From the NCBI GenBank assembly GCA_021818265.1, contig JAKAEP010000003.1, positions 1 through 64,000 of the forward strand: 64,000 nucleotides of DNA, in the 5' to 3' direction. This DNA comes from Actinomycetes bacterium (GTDB taxonomy: Bacteria; Actinomycetota; Acidimicrobiia; Acidimicrobiales; RAAP-2). Both the position numbers and the translations under genes were made by a program. Under the pieces are notes generated by a model. The model did no database searches. It was not told where the DNA came from and saw nothing but the letters and a program-made list of their open reading frames with translations. Position 1 is the stretch's first letter; each line of letters begins with the position of its first letter. Of the stretch, positions 31,495-40,587 are shown one piece after another.

Positions 31495-33099
31495 ATGCAC
31501 CCCTACGTCGTCGAGGAGTTCTCCGAGGACGAGCGCGCGGTGCTGCGCCGCTACTTCACCAACCTCGACGGCCCGGTGTTCGCCCTGGTCAACTTGCCCG
31601 AGGTCGTCAAGGGGGCCCTCTTCGCTCGCTACTCGCGCTCCTCTAAGAGCCTCCGTCGGCTCTTCTTGGACGAGTTCGTCGGCGACCTCGACCTCACCGG
31701 CGACGCGACGGTGGACGCGACGGTGGGCCTCGCGCGCGCCGACGAGCTCTACCAGCGGATCTTCGTGGAGTACGGTGACGACTCGGTGGCCCAGCTCGGC
31801 GGGGTGCACCTGGCCTGCGAGCAGGCGAGCAACCTGCTCACCAAGGTCCTCGAGCACGGCCGGCTGATGAGCTACCTCGAGCAGTCGACGCGCTACATCG
31901 GCTACAATCGGCGCCTCGCCAACGGCCACTACCGCTTCTACCGCGACCACGACCTGCTGGAGTCGCGCCTGGGCGCGCGCTACGTCGGCGAGATGGACCG
32001 GATGTTCGACACCTACCGCGAGCTCCTGCCCCGACTGACCGACTGGCTGGCCCGCCGCTACCCCAAGACGGCCGAGGACACCGACTTCGTCTACCGCCAG
32101 GCGATCCGGGCCAAGGCCCTCGACGGCCTCCGGGGGCTGCTGCCGGCGAGCGCGCTGTCCAACCTCGGGATCTACGCCTCGGGCCAGGCCTACGAGATGC
32201 TCCTGCTGCGCATGCGCGCGAGCGCCCTGCCCGAGGCGCGCCTGTACGCCGAGCTGATGCGCGACGAGCTCGAGAAGGTCATCCCCTCGTTCCTGCGCCG
32301 TCTCGACGTGCCCGACCGCGGGGGGGCGTGGGTGGAGTACCTCGAAGGGGCGCAGGCCGCCAGCGCCGCCGCGGTCGCCGGCCTGGGCCCGGACGAGCCG
32401 ATCGAGGGCGAGGACGCCGTGCGCCTCGTCGCGTTCGACCCGGCCGGGGAGGACCGCGTCCTCGAGGCGATCGTCTTCGAGCGCTCGCGGACGACCCACG
32501 CCGAGGCGGCCGCCCGGGTCGCCCGACTGGACGGGGCCGCGCGCGACGCGCTCTTCGACGCCTACGTGGGGGAGCGCCGCAACCGCCGCCACCGACCGGG
32601 CCGGGCCTTCGAGCGGACCGACTACCGCTTCGAGGTCGTGAGCGACTACGGGGCCTTCCGCGACCTCCAGCGCCACCGCCTGCTCACCATCGAGTGGCAG
32701 GACCTCGGGGTCGACCTCGGCTACGCCGTGCCCGAGGTCGTCGTCGAGGCCGGGCTCGAAGAGCCGTACCGCCAGAGCCTGGACCGCTCGGGCGAGCTCT
32801 ACGAGGCGGTGGCGACCGAACTGCCCGAGCAGGCCGGCTACTGCGTGGCCCTGGCCTTTCGGATCCGCTACGCGATGCAGATGAACGCGCGCGAGGCGAT
32901 GCACGTCATCGAGCTGCGCTCGGGCCCCCAGGGCCACCCCAGTTACCGCCGCGTAGCCCAGGAGATGGGCCGGCTCATCGCCGACCAGGCCGGACACACC
33001 CGGATCGCCCGGGCCATGCGCTTCGTCGACTACGGCGACGTCGACCTCGAGCGACTCGAGGCCGAGCGGGCCGCCGAGCGCAACCGCGCCGCCCGCTAG
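31495..33099 (+). CDS. Duplicated ThyX-like protein (FAD-dependent thymidylate synthase family)
   Basis: The 534-residue protein consists of two ThyX-related halves. The N-terminal half has GALFARYSRSSKSLRRLFLD, YGDDSVAQLGGVHLACEQAS and MSYLEQSTRYIGYN. The C-terminal half has the best match to the flavin-binding motif, RDLQRHRLLTIEWQDLG (R393-H394-R395), and ELRSGPQGHPSYRRVAQEM. Classical ThyX is about 220-250 residues and uses RHRxxSxNxxSxR, which neither half carries intact. It may be a diverged FAD or nucleotide-binding enzyme rather than a thymidylate synthase. TAGTCT at 31480-31485 is a candidate -10 with a 3-base leader. Activity is uncertain. Confidence 0.8.
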   Translation: MHPYVVEEFSEDERAVLRRYFTNLDGPVFALVNLPEVVKGALFARYSRSSKSLRRLFLDEFVGDLDLTGDATVDATVGLARADELYQRIFVEYGDDSVAQLGGVHLACEQASNLLTKVLEHGRLMSYLEQSTRYIGYNRRLANGHYRFYRDHDLLESRLGARYVGEMDRMFDTYRELLPRLTDWLARRYPKTAEDTDFVYRQAIRAKALDGLRGLLPASALSNLGIYASGQAYEMLLLRMRASALPEARLYAELMRDELEKVIPSFLRRLDVPDRGGAWVEYLEGAQAASAAAVAGLGPDEPIEGEDAVRLVAFDPAGEDRVLEAIVFERSRTTHAEAAARVARLDGAARDALFDAYVGERRNRRHRPGRAFERTDYRFEVVSDYGAFRDLQRHRLLTIEWQDLGVDLGYAVPEVVVEAGLEEPYRQSLDRSGELYEAVATELPEQAGYCVALAFRIRYAMQMNAREAMHVIELRSGPQGHPSYRRVAQEMGRLIADQAGHTRIARAMRFVDYGDVDLERLEAERAAERNRAAR

Positions 33100-33125
33100 G
33101 GTCGGCCCTCCGCCAGCGAGCGCCC

Positions 33126-33141
33126 GGGGACCAAGGTCCCC
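33126..33141. promoter_or_regulatory. Perfect 16-base palindrome upstream of the DUF4193 gene (DosR-like)
   Basis: GGGGACCAAGGTCCCC is a perfect palindrome about 94 bases before the DUF4193 start. Its core GGGACC-WW-GGTCCC resembles the mycobacterial DosR operator (GGGACTWWAGTCCC) and the boxes before the two DUF2892 genes at 44.7 and 45.0 kb. It could instead be a weak terminator for the ThyX-like gene, but it lacks a T tract. Confidence 0.4.
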
Positions 33142-33190
33142 TTCGGCCAATTGGGTCGCGGAATGGACGCCACGAGGCAGCGCCAGGCCC

Positions 33191-33196
33191 TACAAT
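33191..33196 (+). promoter_or_regulatory. -10 box for the DUF4193 gene
   Basis: TACAAT lies 24 bases before ATG 33220, giving a predicted leader of about 17 bases that includes the Shine-Dalgarno AGAGGA. Confidence 0.45.
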
Positions 33197-33219
33197 GCCT
33201 GCGCCTGAAGAGAGGACAT

Positions 33220-33708
33220 ATGGCCAAGGACGTAGAGAACGAGGACGCGTTCGACGAGGAAGAGCTCGCTGACGGCTTCGACGAAGAGGGCGAGGACAGC
33301 GACGAGATCGACGACGACGACCTCGGGCTCGAGGACGGCGACGACGAGGGGGAGTCCCCCGACGCCGACGACGACGGTGACGTCGAGGCCGTGGAGGACG
33401 TCGAGGACGTCGATGAGGCCAACGAGGGGGCCGGCCCCACCGCGATCCCCGTGCACGACGAGGACGACCTCGTCGACGACGCGGACGTCGAGCTCGCCCT
33501 CGACGAGGTGCTGGCCGAGACCATCCTGCGCAAGGTCGTGCCCGACGACGACGAGGACACCGTCGTCGAGATCGACGGCACGCTCGAGAGCACCGAGGCC
33601 ATCCTGCCCAAGCAGGACGACGAGTTCCGCTGCCGGTCCTGCCGGCTCTTGAAGAAGATGAGCCAGCTCGCGGACTCCACGAACCTGCTCTGTCGGGACT
33701 GCGTCTAG
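33220..33708 (+). CDS. DUF4193 family acidic zinc-ribbon protein
   Basis: The 162-residue protein has an extremely acidic, low-complexity N-terminal two-thirds (runs of Asp/Glu) and a C-terminal zinc ribbon with two CxxC pairs (FRCRSCRLL and LLCRDCV). LPKQDDEF before the ribbon is the hallmark of the actinobacterial DUF4193 family. Usual members are about 100 residues, so the acidic extension is long. Zinc-ribbon families like this often touch RNA polymerase or ribosomes, but the function is unknown. ATG 33220 has a good ribosome-binding site. Confidence 0.88.
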   Translation: MAKDVENEDAFDEEELADGFDEEGEDSDEIDDDDLGLEDGDDEGESPDADDDGDVEAVEDVEDVDEANEGAGPTAIPVHDEDDLVDDADVELALDEVLAETILRKVVPDDDEDTVVEIDGTLESTEAILPKQDDEFRCRSCRLLKKMSQLADSTNLLCRDCV

Positions 33709-33711
33709 CGG

Positions 33712-34131
33712 GTGCCGGTCCTCGTCCGCCCCGCCACGCCGCTCGACGCCGACGCACTGGCCGGGCTCTGGGGCGACGCCGCGCGGGAGTGCGCGCAACA
33801 CCGCGGCGGGAGGGCGCTCCTCGAGGACCTGCTCGCCGGCCGCGACGACGCGGGCGCGCTGCGCGACGCCCTCGCCGCCGGCGAACTGGTCGTCGTGCTC
33901 GAGGGGGAGGTGCCGGTGGGCTTCGCGTGGCGGCGCGGCGCGCTCATCGCGGCGCTCTACGTCGCCCGGGGGCAGCGCCGACGCGGGCACGCCCGCTCGC
34001 TGGTCGCCGGGCTGCTCGCGGACCCTCACCCGCCGACCGATGGCTACGCCCTCCCGGGCGACCGCGCGACGAAGTCGCTCTACGAGTCGATCGGCTGGAA
34101 GGCCCGGCTGCTCACGATGCGCGCCGGCTGA
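33712..34131 (+). CDS. GNAT-family N-acetyltransferase
   Basis: The 139-residue protein has the GNAT fold: LVRPATPLDADALAGLW as the first helix, the beta-4/acetyl-CoA segment AALYVARGQRRRGHARSLV (a Q/RxxGxA-type loop) and the last element ATKSLYESIGWKARLLTM. The acceptor is unknown. GTG 33712 follows the DUF4193 stop by 3 bases. Its last 20 bases overlap the convergent repeat-protein gene. Confidence 0.82.
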   Translation: MPVLVRPATPLDADALAGLWGDAARECAQHRGGRALLEDLLAGRDDAGALRDALAAGELVVVLEGEVPVGFAWRRGALIAALYVARGQRRRGHARSLVAGLLADPHPPTDGYALPGDRATKSLYESIGWKARLLTMRAG

Positions 34132-35389
34132 CCGGACGGCGCACGTTCTTCGCCGGCGGCGGGGGCGGTGGGACCTTCATGCCGAGCAGCTTGGCCAGCT
34201 CGGGGATCGCCCCGGCGTTGTGGACCGCGACGGCACGGCTGGCCTCGTCGTCGGGAATGCCCGACGGCTTCACGTTTCGCCGGATAGACGTGTCGACCGC
34301 CAGCTCCACGACGGCGCGCCACTTCTCCGGCTCCTGATCGGCACGGAGGAACTCAGAGGTCAGCGCGACGACCTTCGCGGCCACCTCGGCGCTCACGCGC
34401 GTCGACACGTCCGGGGGCCGGCCCACGAGGGTCAGCGCCTCGGCCACGTCTCCCGCGCCGATGGCCTTGTCGAGCCTCTCGCTCCACTGCACCCGCAGTG
34501 CCTCCACGCGCTCGTGCAGGGCGCCCTGGAGTTCCTTGAGCTGGGCGCGCGCCTCGTCGTCGAGCGAGACCGTCTTGGCCGAGGTGACGATCGCGCGCAG
34601 GTCGCGCAGGCGCAGCTCCTTGCCGGCGCCGATGCCGCCGGCCGCGCGGTCTTTCCACGTCGCCAGGTTCGTCCGGGCGAGCAGGTCCTCGGCGATGCGC
34701 TCGATCGTGGCCGGGTCGACCGTGGGACGTCCCTGAGCCGACGCGTTCTGGTTCTGGGTCTCGACGGCCGCCCGCACCGAGGGCATCCCGCCGCGCAGGA
34801 GCTGCTCGGCGACGGGCAGCTGCTCGGGCGAGAGGGTCGCCAGCAGCGCGTTGCGGTGCGTCGTCGTCATGGGCGGGGCGACGGGCCCGCGGCGCTCGGG
34901 GCGCCCCTCCCGGGGACGTCCGCCCTCGGGTCGGGGGGAGCGCGCCGGGCGGTCGCCGGGCCGTCGGGCCGAGCGCTCGCCCTCGCGGCGGGGTCCGCGC
35001 TCGCCCTCGCGGCGGGGTCCGCGCTCGCCCTCGCGGCGGGGCCCGCGCTCGCCCTCGCGACGGGGTCCGCGCTCGCCCTCGCGGCGGGGCCCCCGGCCCT
35101 TGGGCGCGTAGGTGACCGTCACGTCCGGGCCCTTGGCCTCCCGGGCGATGAGCTCGAGCTTCTCGTGGCGGGGGTCGAGCGGTGACGCCGTCTTGGGCGG
35201 GGCGACCGACAGCACCTCGAAGCCCTCCATGAACTGCTCGACGTCGGCACGGTAGACGCTCCCGACCACCGGGCCGCCCGGCACGAGCGAGGCGGCGACG
35301 ACACCCTTGGGCAGCTTGGCGCCGGCGGCGCGCCACGTGGCGACCTCGCCGCTCAGGCTGGTGATTTCGATGTCGATCCGCCGAGACAT
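34112..35389 (-). CDS. Uncharacterised protein with arginine-rich GPRREGER repeats
   Basis: The 425-residue protein has three parts. A conserved-looking N-terminal domain (residues 1-95, starting MSRRIDIEITSLSGE and containing YRADVEQFMEGFEVLSV) is followed by a disordered segment of about 80 residues with five tandem copies of GPRREGER. A helical C-terminal domain of about 250 residues ends in a proline/basic tail. The arginine-glycine repeat resembles RNA- or ribosome-binding tails. I do not recognise a named family, though the plan suggests a nucleic-acid-associated protein. TAGTGT at 35399-35404 predicts a leader of about 3 bases. It diverges from the HtrA-like gene. Confidence 0.75.
   Translation of the reverse strand: MSRRIDIEITSLSGEVATWRAAGAKLPKGVVAASLVPGGPVVGSVYRADVEQFMEGFEVLSVAPPKTASPLDPRHEKLELIAREAKGPDVTVTYAPKGRGPRREGERGPRREGERGPRREGERGPRREGERGPRREGERSARRPGDRPARSPRPEGGRPREGRPERRGPVAPPMTTTHRNALLATLSPEQLPVAEQLLRGGMPSVRAAVETQNQNASAQGRPTVDPATIERIAEDLLARTNLATWKDRAAGGIGAGKELRLRDLRAIVTSAKTVSLDDEARAQLKELQGALHERVEALRVQWSERLDKAIGAGDVAEALTLVGRPPDVSTRVSAEVAAKVVALTSEFLRADQEPEKWRAVVELAVDTSIRRNVKPSGIPDDEASRAVAVHNAGAIPELAKLLGMKVPPPPPPAKNVRRPVSRRAS
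34973..35092. repeat. Five in-frame 24-base tandem repeats
   Basis: Five consecutive 24-base units with only a few base differences encode the GPRREGER octapeptide on the minus strand. Because the unit is a multiple of three, copy number can change without breaking the frame. Confidence 0.92.
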
Positions 35390-35462
35390 AGGTCATCAAC
35401 ACTACTCGGTCACCGGAAACGCCACGGTCGCTGGTCCCTAGTCGTCTCTTAGATTCGCCCCC

Positions 35463-35468
35463 TAGCAT
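35463..35468 (+). promoter_or_regulatory. -10 box for the HtrA-like gene (predicted leaderless)
   Basis: TAGCAT ends exactly 6 bases before GTG 35475, so transcription is predicted to begin on the start codon. A GGTCCCTA half site lies about 30 bases upstream. Confidence 0.45.
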
Positions 35469-35474
35469 GGGCCG

Positions 35475-36848
<1,374 letters not shown>

Positions 36849-36861
36849 CCGGAGGGGTCCC

Positions 36862-37629
36862 TCAGCGCAGCGTCGCGATCCCGCCGTCCACCGGCAGGAT
36901 CGCCCCGGTGACGTAGGCGGCGGCGGGGGAGGCGAGGAAGATCGCGGCCCCGGCCATGTCCGCGGGACGTCCGATGCGCCTCATCGGGGCGGCGGCGGCG
37001 ATCTCGTCGCCGAACGCCTCCAGGGTGGCGTGCATCATCTTCGACTCGAAGGGGCCCGGCGCGATGGCGTTCACCGTCACCCTCGGAGCGAGGTACTTCG
37101 CGAGGTGGCGCGTCAGCTGGTGCACCGCGGCCTTGGAGGCCGAGTACGCGTAGGTCTCCATGGCCGGGACCCGCAGCCCGTCGATCGAGCCGATGTTGAT
37201 GACCCGGGCGGGGGAGTCGGCCGTGCCCGAGGCCTCGAGGAGCGGGCGCAGGAACTTGGTGAGATGGAAGACGCCCTTCACGTTCAAAGAGAGGACCCGC
37301 TCGAAGGCTGCCTCGTCGTAGTCGGCCATCGGGGCGCCCCAGGTCGCCCCGGCGTTGTTCACGAGGACGTCGAGGCGCGACTCGCGAGCGGCGACCTCCT
37401 CGGCCAGGACGCGACAGCCCGATTCGGTGCTCAGGTTCGCCTCGAGGAACGTGCAGGGGCCGAGCGCGCCGAGCTCGGCGGCCAGGGCGTCACCCACCTC
37501 GGCCTTGCGCGAGGAGATGTACACCGAGGCCCCGGCCTCGAGGAAGCCCCGGGCGATCATCTCGCCGATGCCCCGCGTCCCTCCGGTCACCAGGACCGTC
37601 TTGCCGCTCACGTCGAAGAGTCCGCTCAT
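36862..37629 (-). CDS. SDR-family oxidoreductase (FabG-like)
   Basis: This 255-residue classical short-chain dehydrogenase has the nucleotide-binding TGGTRGIG, NNAG, and the catalytic Ser/Tyr/Lys set (INIGS, then YAYSASK). The C-terminus ends in the family's VDGG. The cofactor loop (SSRKAEVGDAL) suggests NADP(H). Similar proteins reduce 3-oxoacyl thioesters or oxidise alcohols; substrate is unknown. TACACT just upstream supports ATG 37629. Confidence 0.9.
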   Translation of the reverse strand: MSGLFDVSGKTVLVTGGTRGIGEMIARGFLEAGASVYISSRKAEVGDALAAELGALGPCTFLEANLSTESGCRVLAEEVAARESRLDVLVNNAGATWGAPMADYDEAAFERVLSLNVKGVFHLTKFLRPLLEASGTADSPARVINIGSIDGLRVPAMETYAYSASKAAVHQLTRHLAKYLAPRVTVNAIAPGPFESKMMHATLEAFGDEIAAAAPMRRIGRPADMAGAAIFLASPAAAYVTGAILPVDGGIATLR

Positions 37630-37636
37630 CGGGCGA

Positions 37637-37642
37637 AGTGTA
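37637..37642 (-). promoter_or_regulatory. -10 box for the SDR gene (predicted leaderless)
   Basis: TACACT on the minus strand is followed by seven bases and ATG 37629, so the start codon is at +2. Confidence 0.5.
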
Positions 37643-37674
37643 GACGTGGTCCCCCGGCGGGGAAGTGGTCTCCC

Positions 37675-38088
37675 CTAGTTCGAGACGCGCAGCACCGTCT
37701 GGGAGACGACCGCCACGGCGTCGTGGGTCGTCGGCGCCCACTCCGCCCGGATCCGCCACACGCCCGTGGCGGTGAAGTTGAAGGCGCACTCCGCCTGGCC
37801 CTGGCGCACGGCCTGGAAGCCGCAGACCAGGTTCGAGCTCGTCGAGTCCGCCGGGGCGATGGCCACCATCCTCACGACGCCGCCCGCGCCGCTCGTGAGC
37901 GACAGGACGTCCGCGGTGATGTTGAAGCCGTTGTGCGAGACGCTCGCCGGCTGGCTGTTGTCGCTGAAGTCGAAGGCCAGGATCACCGGCGCGTCCGCGG
38001 CCGAGTGGGCCGCCTGGGCGCCGGCCGTGCCGCCCATCAGGCCGAGCGGGGCCAGGGCCAACAGGGTCGCAACGACCATCCGACGCAT
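37675..38088 (-). CDS. Small secreted protein of unknown function
   Basis: The 137-residue product begins with a signal peptide (MRRMVVATLLALAPLGLMGG, then TAGAQA-AHS as cleavage region). The mature part is about 110 residues, apparently all beta, with two cysteines (LVCGFQAV and AECAFNF) that could form a disulfide. FTATGVWRIRAEW looks like an Ig-like or beta-sandwich strand pair. No family recognised. I chose ATG 38088 because TATCAT ends exactly 6 bases upstream; the longer start at 38121 lies before that -10. Confidence 0.75.
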   Translation of the reverse strand: MRRMVVATLLALAPLGLMGGTAGAQAAHSAADAPVILAFDFSDNSQPASVSHNGFNITADVLSLTSGAGGVVRMVAIAPADSTSSNLVCGFQAVRQGQAECAFNFTATGVWRIRAEWAPTTHDAVAVVSQTVLRVSN

Positions 38089-38094
38089 GGCCGG

Positions 38095-38100
38095 ATGATA
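38095..38100 (-). promoter_or_regulatory. -10 box for the secreted protein gene (predicted leaderless)
   Basis: TATCAT on the minus strand ends 6 bases before ATG 38088, placing transcription start on the start codon. The rest of the gap to 38222 is locally AT-rich (near 38126-38148), with TAGCGT at 38209-38214 as a candidate -10 for crcB. Confidence 0.5.
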
Positions 38101-38222
38101 CCAGGGGTTCCGCCACGTCACGCCGATAATAGACGTTATGTAAATTTCGCTCGACAGACCAGCCCGGCCCCGCTCGTCCCCGTCCCCGTCCCCCTCTTTA
38201 GTGCTCGGTAGCGTCTAGCCCC

Positions 38223-38675
38223 GTGCACCCCCACGTCACGCTGTCGCCGCGACGCCTCGTGGTGACGCTCCTGGGGACGCTTGTGGCCGGTGCGGCGGGC
38301 ACGCTGATCCGCTACGGGCTCACGGGCCTGGACCGCCTGCCGTCGGACACGCTGGCCTCGACCACCTGGACCCAGCTGATCCCGTGGTGGCTGCTAGCGA
38401 TCAACGCCCTCGGCGCGGGCGTCGCCGCCTTCGCCCTGTGGGGCCCGCTGCGCCGCCACGACCCCAACGACCTCACGCGCGTCCTGCTCGTCACGGGCTT
38501 CCTCGGCGGGCTCACCTCGTACTCCACGCTCTACCAGGACCTCGGGAACCTCTGGCACGTCTCGACCGGCGGCGGGCTGCTCGTGAGCCTCGTCGCGCTG
38601 CTCAGCGGCTTCGCCTTCGCCGGGGGCGGGATCCGGGTCGCTCGTCGCTGGAGCCGCGGACGGGGCCACCCGTGA
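38223..38675 (+). CDS. crcB: Fluoride exporter CrcB/Fluc subunit 1
   Basis: Fluc channels export fluoride as dual-topology dimers. This 150-residue protein has four hydrophobic segments and the family motif GFLGGLTSYST, plus NALGAG. Compared with the second copy, it has a longer N-terminus and TSYST in place of TTFSS. Two adjacent crcB genes usually encode an antiparallel heterodimer. I see no crcB-type fluoride riboswitch upstream. Confidence 0.92.
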   Translation: MHPHVTLSPRRLVVTLLGTLVAGAAGTLIRYGLTGLDRLPSDTLASTTWTQLIPWWLLAINALGAGVAAFALWGPLRRHDPNDLTRVLLVTGFLGGLTSYSTLYQDLGNLWHVSTGGGLLVSLVALLSGFAFAGGGIRVARRWSRGRGHP

Positions 38676-39031
38676 CCGTCGTACTCGTCGGGCTCTTCGG
38701 CGGGATCGGCGCCGTCGTGCGCTACCTGGCCGAGTACGCCGTGCGCGCGCGCCACCCGAGGGACCGTCCCTGGGCGACCGTCGCGGTGAACGCGCTGGGC
38801 TGTGGCGTCGCCGCCTTCGTGGGCTACCGGTTCTCCGGCGCCCTCGACGAGCACCTGCGCGACGTGGCCATCACCGGGTTCTGTGGCGGCCTGACCACCT
38901 TCTCGTCGGCCTTCGCCGTGCCCGCGGTCCTCCAGCGCGAGCACCACTGGGGGTACTCGGCGGCCCTCCTCGTCTCGACCCCGCTCGCGTGCCTCGCGCT
39001 CTACCAGCTCGGGATGGTCCTCGCGCGCTGA
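38672..39031 (+). CDS. crcB: Fluoride exporter CrcB/Fluc subunit 2
   Basis: The 119-residue second Fluc subunit has the canonical GFCGGLTTFSSAFAV pore motif, the N-terminal GGIGAVVRYL and VNALGCG. Its GTG overlaps the first crcB's stop (GTGA), which suits equal expression of a heterodimer. Its stop codon abuts the convergent permease gene's stop with no bases between. Confidence 0.94.
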   Translation: MTVVLVGLFGGIGAVVRYLAEYAVRARHPRDRPWATVAVNALGCGVAAFVGYRFSGALDEHLRDVAITGFCGGLTTFSSAFAVPAVLQREHHWGYSAALLVSTPLACLALYQLGMVLAR

Positions 39032-40510
39032 TCAGATCTTTAGCGGGCCCTGCTCCGACTCGGCCAGGCCCGAGAAGTCGGCGCTCCCGCGCGGCGAGCT
39101 CGGCATCACCGCCGCCGCGATGAGCCCGACCACCAGGATCACCACCGCGGTCCAGGGCGCCCAGATCGTGGGCGCGGTGACCTTGTAGATGGCCCCGTAG
39201 AGGGCGGCCGCGGTCACGAGGGCCCCGGCCAGGCAGGCCAGGGTCAGCTGAACGGACTTGCCGCTCGCCCGAAGGCCCCGCACGGCCCCCACCGCGATCA
39301 AGAGGTAGATCACCGCGATCGCGAAGCCCCCAAAGGTCGACATCCACGAGAACATCGAGACGTACTCGGGGGTCTGGGGCAGCGCGAACGCGCTCGACCA
39401 CACCGCGAGCACGATCACGACGGCGTAGGCGAACAGCACGAACAGGGTCGACCCGAGGGGGGTGCCGTGGCGCGAGATCGAGGTGAGCGGGCGGGGCATC
39501 TTGCCATCGCGCGCCAGGGCGAAGAAGCCCCGCGACCCCGATACCGCGCAGCCGATCAGCACCGCGATCATGTCGAAGACGACCACGAGCTCGACCAGGC
39601 GGCGGATCCCCACGCCCGCGAATCCTCCCGCGGCCTTCGGCCCGGCCAGGGTGAACAACGGCGCCCCGGCGTTCTTGCCGATCGCGGAGAGGCTGAAGTG
39701 GAACCCGGCCACCTGCGCGAACGAGCCGATCACGTAGAAGCCGGCGATCACGAGCACCGAGGTGAGCACGGCGCGCGGGATGTTGTGCTCGGGCCGCTCG
39801 GTCTCCTCGGCCAGGTTGGCCGAGGTCTCGAAGCCCGTGAACAGCAAGACCCCGTAGAGGACGCCGAAGAGGATGCCCGTCCAGTGCGTCGGTGAGCCGC
39901 TCGGCGAGAAGCCCGAGGCGACGTGGTGCAGACCGCCGCTCTTGATGATGACGAAGACCGAGTAGACGAGCACAACCGACACCGAGATGGCCGCGAGGGT
40001 CAGCTGGACGCGGGTCGACAGGGCGACCCCGAGGTAGATGATCGACCCCACCAGGAGGAACAACAGGACGTCCCAGGCCCAGTACGGCAGCGGCGTCGCG
40101 TTGAACTCCCCCTGGATCGTGTCGTGGATGACCCCGCCGATCATCGGCAGGATCCCCGCGCCGAGCGCCAGGATGCCCGCGTAGTAGAGCCAGCCGGCCG
40201 CCGAGCCCACCCGGCCGCCCAGGCCGTCGGTCACGTAGTCGTAGAGCGAGCCCGCGGCCTGGATCTTGCGGGTGTACTCGGCGATGATCCAGCCCAGGCC
40301 GAGCACGCCCACGGCCGCGATCACCACCGCGAGCGGCGCCGCCGTCCCGGCGCCCTTGCCCGAGGCGCTCACGATGCCCACGACCAGGGGCACGAGGAAC
40401 GCGATCGAGAACACCGGCCCCATCAGTCCCACCGACTGGGCCACCGTGTCGATGAGGGTCAGCCGGCGCTTGCCGCCGAGCTCGGTCCGTTTCGTCGTCT
40501 CCGACGCCAT
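39032..40510 (-). CDS. APC-family amino acid/amine permease
   Basis: The 492-residue membrane protein has about 12 hydrophobic helices and the APC start LTLIDTVAQSVGLMGPVFS with the unwound first helix. QAAGSLYDYVTDGLGGRVG and LFTGFETSANLAEETERPEH are typical amino-acid/polyamine permease segments. It follows the PuuD-like gene on the same strand, suggesting import of the amine or gamma-glutamyl compound processed there. A perfect 16-base inverted repeat lies 34-49 bases upstream of ATG 40510, and AAGGGGGAG is the ribosome-binding site. Substrate is not predictable. Confidence 0.9.
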   Translation of the reverse strand: MASETTKRTELGGKRRLTLIDTVAQSVGLMGPVFSIAFLVPLVVGIVSASGKGAGTAAPLAVVIAAVGVLGLGWIIAEYTRKIQAAGSLYDYVTDGLGGRVGSAAGWLYYAGILALGAGILPMIGGVIHDTIQGEFNATPLPYWAWDVLLFLLVGSIIYLGVALSTRVQLTLAAISVSVVLVYSVFVIIKSGGLHHVASGFSPSGSPTHWTGILFGVLYGVLLFTGFETSANLAEETERPEHNIPRAVLTSVLVIAGFYVIGSFAQVAGFHFSLSAIGKNAGAPLFTLAGPKAAGGFAGVGIRRLVELVVVFDMIAVLIGCAVSGSRGFFALARDGKMPRPLTSISRHGTPLGSTLFVLFAYAVVIVLAVWSSAFALPQTPEYVSMFSWMSTFGGFAIAVIYLLIAVGAVRGLRASGKSVQLTLACLAGALVTAAALYGAIYKVTAPTIWAPWTAVVILVVGLIAAAVMPSSPRGSADFSGLAESEQGPLKI

Positions 40511-40543
40511 CGCTCCCCCTTGGCGGCGCGCCCCCCGGCTCGC

Positions 40544-40559
40544 ACGTTCGCACGAACGT
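40544..40559. promoter_or_regulatory. Perfect inverted repeat operator before the permease gene
   Basis: ACGTTCG-CA-CGAACGT has perfect 7-base arms. It sits between the PuuD-like gene and the permease gene, just downstream of a minus-strand TTGACC that could be a -35. This is the size and form of a TetR/GntR-type operator. Confidence 0.55.
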
Positions 40560-40587
40560 AAGGGGTCAAACGACCGATGTCAAGGCA

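Noticed and set aside
34973..35092. Tandem 24-base repeats considered as a CRISPR-like array.
   Set aside because: There are no spacers, the units are contiguous and in frame within a coding sequence, and no cas genes are near.
38089..38222. Search for a fluoride riboswitch before the crcB pair.
   Set aside because: The conserved crcB-motif segments are not visible, and a candidate -10 lies directly before GTG 38223, leaving no leader for an aptamer.
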